Numbered from the stretch's first letter, positions 9,025-17,874 are shown. The stretch: 64,000 bases of DNA from JAFDWI01 sp963764215 (GCA_963764215.1 CAVXRS010000005.1:186001-250000); one strand, 5' to 3'. The notes: generated from the letters alone by a model not told the origin. Translations and numbers: made by a program.

Positions 9025-9441
9025 ATGTTGATGCCGAAGAAGGTCAAGCACCGCAAGACCCACCGGGGTCGTCTCGGCGGCACCGCCAAAGGTGGCACCG
9101 AGGTGAACTTCGGGGAGTACGGGATCCAGGCACTGGAGCCGGGATGGATCACCGCACGCCAGATCGAAGCTGCCCGTATCGCCATGACCCGTCACATCAA
9201 GCGTGGCGGCAAGGTCTGGATCACGATCTTCCCCGACAAGCCCGTCACCGCGAAGCCCGCCGAGACCCGCATGGGTTCCGGGAAGGGAAACCCCGAGCAC
9301 TGGGTCGCGCCGGTGAAGCCGGGTCGGATCATGTTCGAGCTGACCTACCACGATCCCGAGATCGCCCGTGCCGCACTCGAACGGGCGATTCAGAAGCTGC
9401 CGATCAAGGCCCGGTTCGTCACCCGGGCAGAGGGGGTGTGA
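9025..9441 (+). CDS. rplP: 50S ribosomal protein L16
   Basis: L16 organises the A-site tRNA region of the large subunit. The 138-residue product begins MLMPKKVKHRKTHRGR and contains GEYGIQALEPGWITARQIEAARIA and RMGSGKGNPEHWVAPVKPG, all diagnostic. Length is normal. The alternative ATG two codons in gives MPKKVKH and is equally possible. The TGA overlaps the ATG of rpmC. Confidence 0.97.
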   Translation: MLMPKKVKHRKTHRGRLGGTAKGGTEVNFGEYGIQALEPGWITARQIEAARIAMTRHIKRGGKVWITIFPDKPVTAKPAETRMGSGKGNPEHWVAPVKPGRIMFELTYHDPEIARAALERAIQKLPIKARFVTRAEGV

Positions 9442-9674
9442 TGGCCACCGATCAGCTGATCTCCGAACTCTCCGACACCGAGCTCGTCGACCGACTCGGC
9501 GAAACCAAGAAGGAGCTGTTCAACCTTCGTTTCCAACACGCCACCGGGCAGTTGGAGAACACCTCGCGACTCGGCCAGACGCGCAAGGACATCGCGCGGC
9601 TCAACACCGAGTTGCGGGCCCGTGAGATCGCGGCCGCCGAGGCCCTGGCCGCAAGTGAGGAGCAGGCCCGATGA
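9441..9674 (+). CDS. rpmC: 50S ribosomal protein L29
   Basis: L29 is a small two-helix protein at the exit tunnel. The 77-residue product shows the family core ELVDRLGETKKELFNLRFQ and TRKDIARLNTELRARE, with a short Ala/Glu-rich end. It overlaps rplP at its start and rpsQ at its end, as expected for a tightly coupled operon. Confidence 0.96.
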   Translation: MATDQLISELSDTELVDRLGETKKELFNLRFQHATGQLENTSRLGQTRKDIARLNTELRAREIAAAEALAASEEQAR

Positions 9675-9937
9675 CCGAAGAAACCCGTCAGAACCCGCGC
9701 AAGGTGCGCGAAGGCATCGTCGTGTCCGACGCCATGGACTGCACCGCGGTCGTGCGCGTCACCAACCGCAAGCGCCACCCGCGTTACGGCAAGACGGTGG
9801 CGCACAGCTCCAAGCTGTTCGTCCACGACGCCGACAACGATCTGCACACCGGTGACCGGGTTCGGATCGTCGAGACCCGACCGCTGTCCAAGCGCAAGCG
9901 CTGGCGGATCCTCGAGATCGTGGAGCGTGCACGGTGA
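9671..9937 (+). CDS. rpsQ: 30S ribosomal protein S17
   Basis: S17 is an early-assembling OB-fold protein of the small subunit. The 88-residue product has the family stretches KVREGIVVSDAMDCT, VTNRKRHPRYGKTV and ETRPLSKRKRWRI. Length is normal. It overlaps rpmC by four bases and shares a GTGA overlap with rplN. Confidence 0.97.
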   Translation: MTEETRQNPRKVREGIVVSDAMDCTAVVRVTNRKRHPRYGKTVAHSSKLFVHDADNDLHTGDRVRIVETRPLSKRKRWRILEIVERAR

Positions 9938-10302
9938 TCCAACAGGAAAGCCGCCTGCGGGTGGCCGACAACTCCGGCGCCCGCGAGGTGCTGTGCATCA
10001 AGGTGCTCGGCGGCTCGCGACGTCGTTACGCCACGATCGGCGACATCTTCGTCGCGACCGTCAAGGACGCGATTCCCGGCGCCGCCGTCAAGCGGGGCGA
10101 GGTCGTCAAGTGCGTCGTGGTTCGCACCAAGAAGGAGAAGCGGCGTCCGGACGGTTCCTACATCCGCTTCGACGAGAATGCCGCTGTGCTCATCAACGAT
10201 CAGCAGCAGCCGCGCGGCACCCGCATCTTCGGTCCGGTCGGACGGGAGCTGCGGGAGCGCAGGTTCATGCGCATCGTCTCACTGGCCCCGGAGGTGTTGT
10301 GA
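9934..10302 (+). CDS. rplN: 50S ribosomal protein L14
   Basis: L14 sits at the subunit interface and contacts 16S rRNA helix 14. The 122-residue product begins with GTG and reads VIQQESRLRVADNSGARE, with KEKRRPDGSYIRFDENAAV and the terminal RERRFMRIVSLAPEVL, all typical. The GTG overlaps the stop of rpsQ. Confidence 0.98.
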   Translation: MIQQESRLRVADNSGAREVLCIKVLGGSRRRYATIGDIFVATVKDAIPGAAVKRGEVVKCVVVRTKKEKRRPDGSYIRFDENAAVLINDQQQPRGTRIFGPVGRELRERRFMRIVSLAPEVL

Positions 10303-10613
10303 TGGCCGGTCTCAAGATTCACAAGGGTGACCGTGTGCAGGTGCTCACCGGCAAGGACCGGGGCAAGCAGGGCACGGTGTCGCGGGTGGTCCCCGCCGAG
10401 CGACGAGTCGTCGTCGACGGCGTGAACGTCGCGAAGAAGCACGCCAAGGCCCGCAGCGCCGAACAACCCGGCGGCATCATCAGCGTCGACATGCCGCTGC
10501 CCGTGGCCAACGTCGGGCTGCTCTGCGACAAGTGCGGCCCGACCCGGGTCGGCTACGAGTTCCGCGGCGACACCAAGGTGCGCATCTGCCGCAAGTGTGG
10601 AGGTGAACTGTGA
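10302..10613 (+). CDS. rplX: 50S ribosomal protein L24
   Basis: L24 is an assembly initiator near the exit tunnel. The 103-residue product contains the KOW motif region IHKGDRVQVLTGKDRGKQG and the C-terminal region with CDKCGPTR and ICRKCG, giving a zinc-ribbon-like CxxC pair. Length is normal. It overlaps both neighbours by a few bases. Confidence 0.97.
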   Translation: MAGLKIHKGDRVQVLTGKDRGKQGTVSRVVPAERRVVVDGVNVAKKHAKARSAEQPGGIISVDMPLPVANVGLLCDKCGPTRVGYEFRGDTKVRICRKCGGEL

Positions 10614-11176
10614 GTGACACGGCGACCATGCCCCGACTCAAGGTCCGCTACAACGACTCCATCCGCGACCAGCTCCGCACGGAGTTGGGCCTCGCGAACA
10701 TCATGGAAGTGCCCCGGTTCACCAAGATCGTGGTCAACATGGGGGTAGGTGACGCGGTGCAGCAGCGCTCGCTGTTGGACGGTGCCATCGCCGATCTCGG
10801 CGTGATCACCGGCCAGAAGCCGCTCGTGACCAAGGCCAAGAAGTCGATCGCCACGTTCAAGCTCCGTGAGGGCAACCCGATCGGCGCGAAGGTGACCCTG
10901 CGGGGGGACCGCATGTGGGAGTTCTTCGATCGCCTCGTAGCGGTCGCGATTCCCCGCATCCGTGACTTCCGTGGTCTGTCGCCCAAGTCGTTCGATGGCC
11001 GGGGCAACTACACCTTCGGGGTGACCGAGCAACTCATCTTCCCCGAGATCGACTACGACTCGATCGACACCACACGTGGCATGGACATCACCATCGTCAC
11101 CACCGCCCGCACCGATGCCGAAGGACGAGCCCTGCTCGCGGCCTTCGGCTTCCCGTTCAAGCGTGAGGGACAGTAA
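10610..11176 (+). CDS. rplE: 50S ribosomal protein L5
   Basis: L5 binds 5S rRNA and forms an intersubunit bridge. The 188-residue product contains PRFTKIVVNMGVGDA, GQKPLVTKAKKSIATFKLREG, RIRDFRGLSPKSFDGRGNY and DITIVTTA. It begins with a GTG overlapping the rplX stop. Length is normal. Confidence 0.98.
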   Translation: MSDTATMPRLKVRYNDSIRDQLRTELGLANIMEVPRFTKIVVNMGVGDAVQQRSLLDGAIADLGVITGQKPLVTKAKKSIATFKLREGNPIGAKVTLRGDRMWEFFDRLVAVAIPRIRDFRGLSPKSFDGRGNYTFGVTEQLIFPEIDYDSIDTTRGMDITIVTTARTDAEGRALLAAFGFPFKREGQ

Positions 11177-11181
11177 GGAAT

Positions 11182-11367
11182 ATGGCAAAGAAGGCGCTCA
11201 TCCAGAAGCAACAGCGCAAGCCCAAGTTCAAGGTGCGCGGGTACACGCGGTGCCGCCGTTGCGGCCGGCCCCGTGCGGTCTACCGCAAGTTCAACCTGTG
11301 CCGGGTCTGTCTGCGGGAACTCGCCCACAACGGCGAGTTGCCGGGCGTGACCAAGGCGAGCTGGTGA
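11182..11367 (+). CDS. rpsZ: 30S ribosomal protein S14, zinc-binding type
   Basis: S14 is needed for assembly of the 30S head. The 61-residue product is the short zinc-containing form: CRRCG at residues 24-28 and CRVCLRELA at 40-48 form the four-cysteine site. The core also has the family stretch KFNLCRVC. Being in the main ribosomal operon it is the constitutive, zinc-dependent copy; many actinobacteria carry a zinc-free paralogue elsewhere, which is not in this window. Confidence 0.97.
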   Translation: MAKKALIQKQQRKPKFKVRGYTRCRRCGRPRAVYRKFNLCRVCLRELAHNGELPGVTKASW

Positions 11368-11380
11368 GGGGGATGAACTC

Positions 11381-11785
11381 ATGACCATGACCGACCCCAT
11401 CGCCGACATGCTGACCCGCATCCGCAACGCGAACGTGGCGAAGCACGACGACGTGTTCATGCCGTCGTCCAAGCAGAAGGAAGCGCTGGCGACCCTGTTG
11501 AAGTCCGAGGGTTACATCGAGGACTTCACCGGTTTCCCAGGAGGACGGCAAGCCGTACCGCACCCTGTTCATCTCGATGAAGTACTCACCCGAGCGTGCC
11601 CGGACCATCTCCGGGTTGAAGCGGGTGTCCAAGCCGGGTCTGCGCGTGTACTCCCGGCCAAGCGCATTCCCCGCGTGCTCGGTGGGCTCGGCGTCGCCAT
11701 CGTCTCGACCAGCAACGGACTGATGACCGACCGCGAGGCGCGCAAGCGCAACGTGGGCGGCGAAGTCCTGTGCTTCGTCTGGTGA
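11381..11785 (+). CDS. rpsH: 30S ribosomal protein S8, two compensating frameshifts
   Basis: S8 binds central 16S rRNA and is the spc-operon repressor in E. coli. The start (MTDPIADMLTRIRNAN) and the end (GVAIVSTSNGLMTDREARKRNVGGEVLCFVW) are normal and in the same frame, but between them about 40 codons read in the wrong frame. Removing a C near 11538 (TTCCCAGG to TTCCAGG) and restoring a G near 11655 gives a continuous S8 with EDGKPYRTLFISMKYSPER-type sequence. The pair of indels is almost certainly sequence error. Confidence 0.93.
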   Translation: MTMTDPIADMLTRIRNANVAKHDDVFMPSSKQKEALATLLKSEGYIEDFTGFPGGRQAVPHPVHLDEVLTRACPDHLRVEAGVQAGSARVLPAKRIPRVLGGLGVAIVSTSNGLMTDREARKRNVGGEVLCFVW

Positions 11786-11795
11786 GGTAGGAACC

Positions 11796-12333
11796 ATGTC
11801 ACGAATCGGTACATCTCCAATTCCCGTCCCGCAGGGGTCGAGGTGAAGATCGCGCCGGACTCCGTGGAGGTCACCGGCCCCAAGGGGTCGCTCGACCCAG
11901 GCGATCCCGGGTGCGATCACCGTGCGGGCCGAGGGCGACGAGCTGCTCGTGCGAACGTCCGGACGACGAGCGTGAGAACCGCTCCCTGCACGGTCTCGTT
12001 CGCACGCTGGTCGACAACATGGTCGTCGGGGTGACCGAGGGATTCACCAAGGAGCTCGAGATCCAGGGCGTGGGCTACCGGGCCACCCTCTCGGGCACCG
12101 ATCTCGACCTGGCGCTCGGCTTCAGCCATCCGGTGAAGGTCGCGGCGCCCGAGGGATCACCTTCGCCGTTCCCGGCTCCGAACCGCATCACCGTGTCGGG
12201 GATCGACAAGCAGGCGGTCGGACAGGCGGCTGCGGACATTCGCAGAATCCGCAAGCCCGAGCCCTACAAGGGCAAGGGCGTCCGGTACCTGGGCGAGCGC
12301 GTCCAACGCAAGGCCGGCAAGGCTGCGAAGTAG
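11796..12333 (+). CDS. rplF: 50S ribosomal protein L6, frameshifted
   Basis: L6 lies near the factor-binding site. The product begins MSRIGTSPIPVP and ends RRIRKPEPYKGKGVRYLGE plus a basic tail, the strongest L6 signature. At least five indels interrupt it: a missing G near 11833, an extra C near 11888, an extra C near 11952, a missing G near 12156 and an extra C near 12171. Corrected, it is a normal L6 of about 180 residues with GPKG and ERPDDERENRSLHGL. Five errors in 540 bases of an essential gene argue for poor local sequence quality. Confidence 0.92.
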
Positions 12334-12350
12334 CGAGGCAGCGATGACGC

Positions 12351-12716
12351 ATGAGCAGCGAATCAAACTCAGCCAACCCCCGGCAGCGCCGCCACCGCCG
12401 TGTGCGCAAGAAGGTCCGGGGCACCCCCGAGCGCCCTCGTCTCGCGGTGTTCCGCTCCTCGCGGCACCTCGTGGCCCAGGTGATCGACGACCGCAGCGGC
12501 CGCACGCTGGTCGCCGCCTCTTCGATGGAAACGTCCCTGGGCGGTCCCGGCAAGCGGGCCGACGTCGAGGCCGCCTCCGCGATCGGGACCGCCGTCGCCG
12601 AGCGGGCCAGGGCCGCCGGCGTGACCAAGGTCGTCTTCGACCGCGGGGGTTTCCAGTATCACGGGCGGATCGCCGCCCTCGCCGATGCCGCTCGCGCGGC
12701 CGGACTGGAGTTCTAG
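12351..12716 (+). CDS. rplR: 50S ribosomal protein L18
   Basis: L18 binds 5S rRNA with L5. The 121-residue product has a basic N-terminus (RRHRRVRKKVRGTPERPRL) and the family motifs FRSSRHLVAQVIDD and VVFDRGGFQYHGRIAALAD. Length is normal and no frameshift is present. Confidence 0.97.
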   Translation: MSSESNSANPRQRRHRRVRKKVRGTPERPRLAVFRSSRHLVAQVIDDRSGRTLVAASSMETSLGGPGKRADVEAASAIGTAVAERARAAGVTKVVFDRGGFQYHGRIAALADAARAAGLEF

Positions 12717-12720
12717 AGAA

Positions 12721-13282
12721 ATGCCTGACAAGCCCGAAGCCCCACTGCACGACTCGAGGGTCATCGACATCAACCGAGTCGCCAAGGTCGTCAAGGGCGG
12801 CCGTCGGTTCTCGTTCACCGCGCTGGTCGTGGTCGGCGACGGCGCCGGCCGGGTCGGTCTCGGGTACGGCAAGGCCAAGGAGGTGCCCCTGGCCATCCAG
12901 AAGGGCACCGAGGAGGCCAAGAAGAACCTGTTCGCCGTGCCGCTCGCCGGAGGGACCATCACCCACGAGATCATCGGCAACCAGGGCGCCGGCCGGGTGA
13001 TGCTCAAACCTGCGGCCCCCGGTACCGGGGTCATCGCCGGTGGCGCCGCGCGGGCCATCCTCGAGGAGGCAGGGATCCAGGACGTGCTGTGCAAGTCGCT
13101 GCGATCCTCCAACAACATCAACGTGGCCCGGGCCACCATCGCCGGACTCAAGCGCCTCAAGCGTCCCGACGCGATCGCCCGGCTCCGTGGGCTCTCGGCC
13201 CCGAGGAGTTCGTCCCCAAGGGCATGCTGGCGGCCTACCTCGAGTCCGAGCGCGGTCCGGTCACCTACGAAGAGGTCAGTGA
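12721..13282 (+). CDS. rpsE: 30S ribosomal protein S5, frameshifted near the end
   Basis: S5 is important for decoding accuracy. The product shows the double-stranded-RNA-binding-like N-terminal domain (DINRVAKVVKGGRRFSFTALVVVGD) and the family stretch NNINVARATIAGLKRL. The frame is lost near 13195; the expected end GPEEFVPKGMLAAYLESE continues in another frame. The TGA at 13280-13282, just before rpmD, is the likely true stop, which requires one more correction near 13275. The exact C-terminus is uncertain. Confidence 0.9.
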
Positions 13283-13284
13283 TC

Positions 13285-13474
13285 ATGGCGGATCTCGTCG
13301 TCACCCAGGTCCGCTCGGCCATCGGCACCAAGCCCAAGCAGCGCGGGACCCTCCGCGCCCTGGGGTTGGGTCGGATCGGAAGCTCCAACACGCTGCCCGA
13401 TCGTCCGGAAATCCGTGGCATGATCGCCCGCGTGCCCGCATCTCGTCACCGTCGAAGAGGCAACGTCGTCATGA
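13285..13474 (+). CDS. rpmD: 50S ribosomal protein L30, frameshifted
   Basis: L30 is a small large-subunit protein. From the ATG it reads VVTQVRSAIGTKPKQRG and LGLGRIGSSNTLPDRPEIRG, a clear L30. The frame slips near 13435; in the neighbouring frame the usual ending HLVTVEEATSS follows and stops at a TGA that overlaps the ATG of rplO. Corrected length is about 62 residues, normal for the family. Confidence 0.9.
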
Positions 13475-13960
13475 AGGTTCACGATCTCAAACCCGCCACC
13501 GGTTCGAACCGCGAGCGCAAGCGGGTGGGACGCGGCATCGCCGGCAAGGGCGGCAAGACCGCCGGCCGGGGCACCAAGGGCCAGCAGGCCCGCAACAACG
13601 TGCCGACCGGGTTCGAGGGCGGCCAGATGCCCCTGCACATGCGAGTGCCCAAGTTGCGGGGTTTCGCGAATCCGTTCCGCGTCGCGTATCAGGGCGATCA
13701 ACCTCGACGTGCTCGAGACGTCAGGACTCGACGAGGTCACGCCTGACGCGTTCCGCGCCAAGGGCATCGCCCGCAAGGGCGCACTGATCAAGATCCTGGG
13801 TCGCGGTGAGCTGACCCGACCGGTGACGGTCCACGCGCACGCGTTCTCGGCGTCGGCGGAATCAGCCATCACCGCGGCGGGGGGTAGGGTGGAACGCCTG
13901 CCCCTTCCCTTCGGCGACGGACGCCCGCCGGCGAAGGGCAACGCCCTGCGAAACCGCTGA
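13471..13960 (+). CDS. rplO: 50S ribosomal protein L15, frameshifted
   Basis: L15 is a late large-subunit assembly protein. The N-terminus has the typical VHDLKPATGSNRERKRVGRG and a Gly-rich GKGGKTAGRGTKGQ stretch, then FEGGQMPLHMRVPKLRGF. An extra G near 13695 (CAGGGCGATC for CAGGCGATC) breaks the frame. The C-terminal half (NLDVLETSGLDEVTPDAF, then LTRPVTVHAHAFSASA) continues in the next frame to the stop. Corrected length is about 162 residues. Confidence 0.93.
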
Positions 13961-13986
13961 AGACCAGCAGCGCTCAGGAGTCCGGT

Positions 13987-15346
13987 GTGTTTGCGAACCT
14001 GAAGAATCTCTACAAGGTCCCGGAGCTCCGGAACAAGCTGCTGTTCACCGTGATGGTGATCGTCATCTACCGGATCGGCAGTCAGATCCCCGTCCCGGGC
14101 ATCGACATCACCCAACTGCAGACGCTGAAGAACAATTCCCAGACGGGCGGCGTCCTGCAGTTCATGCAGCTCTTCTCCGGTGGCACGATCACCCAGTTCT
14201 CGGTGTTCGCGCTCGGCATCATGCCCTACATCACGGCCTCGATCGTGATCCAGGTGCTCACGGTGGCTGTGCCCAAGCTCGAGGAATGGCAGAACCAGGG
14301 TGCGGTCGGCCAACGCAAGCTCACGCAGTGGACCCGCTACATCACCGTGGCGATCTGCGTGGTGCAGGCGCGTCTCGCTCACCTACATGCTCCACAGCGG
14401 CGGCGGTGGGTTCTTCGCCTCCGGTGTCCAGGGCGTCGACATGTTCGGAGCCGGAAACTTCAACCTCGGCCGGATCGCCCTGTGCTCGCTGTCGTTGACC
14501 GCCGGCGCGACCCTGTTGATGTGGATGGGTGAGGCGATCACCCAGCGAGGCGTGGGCAACGGCATGTCGCTGATCATCTTCGTGGCCGTCGCCAGCCGCG
14601 TCCCGGTCGAATTCGGAACCGTGAAGGCCGAGAAGGGCTGGGTCATCATGTTCATCGTGATCGCCATCTTCACGGCGATGCTGGTGGCGATCGTCTACTT
14701 CGAGCAGGGCCAGCGCCGCATACCGGTGCAGTTCGCGAAACGGGTCGTGGGACGCCGCATGTACGGCGGGCAGAACACGTACATCCCCTTGAAGGTCAAC
14801 GCCTCGGGCATCATCGCGATCATCTTCGCCTCGGCGCTGTTGTACCTGCCGGGCGTGATCGTCACGATGCTGCCGACCAAGACCAATCCGGACGGCAGTG
14901 CCGTGCACAACTGGGCCTACAGCGTGCAGAGTTTCGTCAACAGCTATCTGCTCTCCCCGACGAGCGTCGTGTACCTGGTCATCTACGGCATTCTGATCGT
15001 GTTGTTCAGCTACTTCTACAACTCGATCCAGTTCAACGCGCCGATGCAGGCCGACAACATCCGCAAGCAGGGCGGGTTCATCCCCGGTATCCGGCCCGGT
15101 CCGCAGACCGAGAAGTACCTGGCCAAGGTGTTGAACCGCATCACCCTTCCCGGCGCGGTCTTCACCATGTTCATCGCGCTGATCCCCGCCTACTTCCTGT
15201 CCAAATACCTGCCCGGCGGTGGCGGACTGTCGCTGGCGTTCTTCGGGATCTCGGTGTTGATCCTGGTCCAGGTCGCGCTCGACACCGTCAAGCAGGTCGA
15301 CTCACAGCTCATGCTGCGGAACTACGAGGGATTCCTGAACTCGTGA
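13987..15346 (+). CDS. secY: Preprotein translocase subunit SecY, frameshifted
   Basis: SecY forms the protein-conducting channel of the general secretion pathway, with ten membrane spans. The GTG start gives VFANLKNLYKVPELRNKLLF, followed by RIGSQIPVPGID, the plug-region FSGGTITQFSVFALGIMPYI, and later PGIRPGPQTEKYL and DTVKQVDSQLMLRNYEGF. An extra C near 14370 (GCGCGTC for GCGGTC) breaks the frame after span 3. Corrected length is about 452 residues. Its position between rplO and adk is the classic spc-operon arrangement. Confidence 0.96.
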
Positions 15347-15374
15347 CCGGTGCCGTCGAGCTCGTCCGTCGTCG

Positions 15375-16043
15375 ATGACGGCGGGGACGCGCCTGGTGAT
15401 GCTCGGTCGCCAGGGAGCGGGCAAAGGGACCCAGTGTGTGCATCTGTCCCGCCACTACGTGGTGCCCCACATCTCCACGGGTGAGATGTTGCGCGCGGCG
15501 GTCAAGGCGGGCTCCGATGTGGGCGTGCGGGCCAAGGGATACATGGACCGGGGCGAGCTGCTGCCCGACGACATCATGGTCGAGGTCGTCGACGAGCAGC
15601 TCTCGGGAGCCGACACGAGCCGCCGCGGGTTCATTCTCGACGGCTTTCCCCGCACCGTCGCCCAGGCCAAGGCGCTCGCCGAGATCGTGGAGGATCTGGG
15701 TGGGTTGGATGTGGTGATCGACCTCGACGTCCCCACCGAGGTGGTGCTGGAGCGACTCGCGAGCCGGCGGGTGTGCGTGGACTGCGGTGCGAACTATTCG
15801 ACCGTCGATCCTCCGAAGGAGAACTGGACCTGCGACGAGTGCGGTGGCGACGTGGTGCAGCGGGCGGATGACACCCCCGAAGCGATCCAACGCCGCCTGG
15901 ATCTCTACGAACGCGAAACGGCCCCTCTGACCACGTGGTACGCCGAGGCGGGTCTGTTGGAAGTGGTCGATGGCCTCGGCGGGGCGGACGAGGTGACCGA
16001 ACGATTGGTGAGGGTGATCGATGCCCGGGCGGCGCGGCATTGA
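15375..16043 (+). CDS. adk: Adenylate kinase with zinc-binding lid
   Basis: This enzyme interconverts 2 ADP with ATP and AMP. The 222-residue product has the P-loop GRQGAGKGT near residue 12, STGEMLR near 34, the GFILDGFPRT motif near 82 and RLDLYERET near 175. The lid carries CVDCG and CDECGG, four cysteines typical of the zinc-stabilised long form found in many Gram-positives. A start at the ATG gives MTAGTRLVMLG. It overlaps the start of map. Confidence 0.97.
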   Translation: MTAGTRLVMLGRQGAGKGTQCVHLSRHYVVPHISTGEMLRAAVKAGSDVGVRAKGYMDRGELLPDDIMVEVVDEQLSGADTSRRGFILDGFPRTVAQAKALAEIVEDLGGLDVVIDLDVPTEVVLERLASRRVCVDCGANYSTVDPPKENWTCDECGGDVVQRADDTPEAIQRRLDLYERETAPLTTWYAEAGLLEVVDGLGGADEVTERLVRVIDARAARH

Positions 16044-16806
16044 GTGCGCTGCTGGGAGGCATCGACCGGAAGAAGCCGGAACAGATCGAGACGATGCGAC
16101 GGGCGGGTCGGGTCGTGGCGGAAATGCACGAGAAGATCCGCGCCGCGATTGCTCCCGGAGTGACCACCGCCGCCCTGGACACCATCGGTCGCGCGGTGCT
16201 CGAGGCGCGTGGGGCCGGGTCGAACTTCCTCGGCTATCACGGGTATCCGGCGGTGACCTGCATCTCGGTCAACGAGGTGGTGGTCCACGGGATTCCCGGT
16301 GACCGGGTTCTGGAGGAGGGCGACATCGTGTCGGTCGATTGTGGGGCGATCATCGACGGATGGCATGGCGACGCGGCATTCACGGTCGGCGTCGGTGAGA
16401 TCGCGGAGGACGACCGGCGGTTGATCCAGGTGGCCGAGCGGGCGCTGGCCGAGGGGATCGCGACTCTGGTGGCCGGTGGCCGCCTCGGCGACTACGGCGC
16501 GCGTCGGTGTCGCGGATTGCCGACGATGCCGGCTATGCGGTCACGGCCGGGTTCACCGGCCACGGCATCGGCCGGGCTATGCACGAGGCGCCGGCGGTGC
16601 CCAACGTGGGTCGACCAGGGACCGGGCCACGCCTCCGGGTGGGCAACGTGCTGGCGCTGGAGCCGATGCTGGCCGCGGGTACCGACGCGACGGTCACGCT
16701 GGACGACGGCTGGACGACGGTGACCGCGGACGGCTCGCGGGCGGTGCACGTCGAACACACGGTCGCCATCACCGACGACGGGCCGGAGGTCCTCACCGGG
16801 TCGTAG
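16040..16806 (+). CDS. map: Methionine aminopeptidase, type I, frameshifted
   Basis: It removes the initiator methionine using a dinuclear metal site. The product reads KKPEQIETMRRAGRVVAEMH, GYHGYPAVTCISVNEVVVHG, VDCGAIIDGWHGDAAFT (two metal Asp residues), GHGIGRAMHEAP (His) and LEPMLAAG (Glu), so all ligands are present. The frame changes near 16500, where the expected text is GDYGA followed by SVSRIADDAGYAV. The best start is a TTG overlapping the adk stop; no ATG or GTG is suitably placed, so the start is tentative. Corrected length is about 254 residues. Confidence 0.93.
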
Positions 16807-16990
16807 CGGGTCGAGCCGGTGAGCCGACAACATCGGTCGAGATCGCTCCCGGTTCCGCCCGGGGTCCCGCGGCGTCGGCTAGGGTTGCCCGAGGTGCCGC
16901 GCGGCGCAGCCGTTCCGGCCGAATCCGAACGTCCCGTGCGACGGGTGCGCGCCGCGACAGAGAGCGCTCCGGGCACGCTGCCGCGCTGAA

Positions 16991-17019
16991 TTGGACGTGT
17001 GGTGGCCGCGCGCTAGCGT
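16991..17019 (+). promoter_or_regulatory. Predicted promoter of the infA-rplQ operon
   Basis: TTGGAC (16991-16996) and TAGCGT (17014-17019) are spaced by exactly 17 bases in the 297-base gap between map and infA. The rest of that gap, which is GC-rich, shows no ORF or clear structure. The -35 box is identical to that of the rplC promoter. Transcription would begin near 17026. Confidence 0.65.
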
Positions 17020-17103
17020 AGTGAGTCGGCCCGAGGTGTGCTGTGCTCGCGTGGTGCGTGCACGCCGGGGCCGATGAGTCCGACGCTGACCTGGAGTAGC
17101 ACG

Positions 17104-17328
17104 CTGCCCAAGCCCAACGAGAACGCCATTCTCCTCGAGGGAACCGTGATCGAATCGCTGCCCAACGCCATGTTCCGGGTGGAGTTCGAGAACGGTCACG
17201 AGGTTCTCGCGCACATTTCCGGAAAGATGCGGATGAACTACATCCGGATTTTGCCCGGCGACCGGGTCCAGGTCGAACTCACCCCTTATGACCTCGCCCG
17301 GGGTCGTATCACCTACCGGTACAAGTAA
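17104..17328 (+). CDS. infA: Translation initiation factor IF-1, possible CTG start
   Basis: IF-1 blocks the ribosomal A site during initiation. The family core LPKPNENAILLEGTVIESLP, then NAMFRVEFENGHEVLAHISG and RILPGDRVQVELTPYDL, is complete to the stop. The normal N-terminus MPKP aligns with the codons CTG CCC AAG CCC. That CTG has GGAG at 17093-17096, seven bases upstream, an ideal ribosome-binding spacing. The nearest in-frame ATG (17074) would add ten residues not expected for the family and has a weaker site. A CTG start or a base error are both possible. It leads the rpmJ-rpsM-rpsK-rpsD cluster. Confidence 0.9.
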   Translation: MPKPNENAILLEGTVIESLPNAMFRVEFENGHEVLAHISGKMRMNYIRILPGDRVQVELTPYDLARGRITYRYK

Positions 17329-17346
17329 CCGTCGACGAGGCTGTTG

Positions 17347-17460
17347 ATGAAGGTTCGCCCCAGCGTCACCAAGATGTGTGACAAATGCAAGTTGATCCGT
17401 CGGCACGGGCGGGTGCAGGTCATCTGCGAGAACCCGCGCCACAAGCAGCGTCAAGGCTGA
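17347..17460 (+). CDS. rpmJ: 50S ribosomal protein L36, cysteine type
   Basis: This 37-residue protein reads MKVRPSVTKMCDKCKLIRR and ends with NPRHKQRQG. The CDKC pair, a later Cys and a His form the zinc ribbon of the constitutive L36 form. It sits between infA and rpsM, its usual place, 18 bases after infA. Confidence 0.96.
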   Translation: MKVRPSVTKMCDKCKLIRRHGRVQVICENPRHKQRQG

Positions 17461-17497
17461 ACAGATGATCGTCCCGAACACAGAGGTCCACTAGTCC

Positions 17498-17874
17498 ATG
17501 GCACGTATCGCAGGAGTCGACATCCCCCGTGAAAAGCGGTTGGTCGTCTCGCTCACCTACATCTACGGCGTCGGCCGCACCCAGTCCGCCCAGATCTGTG
17601 CGGCCGCGGGGATCGACGAGTCGACCCGGGTGCGCGACCTCACCGAGGACGAGATCATCCGCATCCGGTCGTACGTGGACGAGAACCTCAAGGTCGAAGG
17701 TGACCTGAAGCGTGACGTGCAACAGGACATCAAGCGCAAGATGGAGATCGGCTGCTACCAGGGACTCCGTCACCGCAAGGGCCTGCCGGTCCGCGGTCAA
17801 CGCACCCACACCAACGCCCGGACCCGCAAAGGTCCCAAGAAGACCATTGCCGGCAAGAAGAAGGCGGTCAAGTA

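Noticed and set aside
11381..12333. Programmed ribosomal frameshifting in rpsH and rplF
   Set aside because: There are no slippery heptamers or consistent direction, and several shifts per gene in both directions are needed, which fits sequence error.
16807..16990. Small gene in the map-infA gap
   Set aside because: Open frames there are short, Arg-rich and lack ribosome-binding sites; only the promoter at 16991 is supported.
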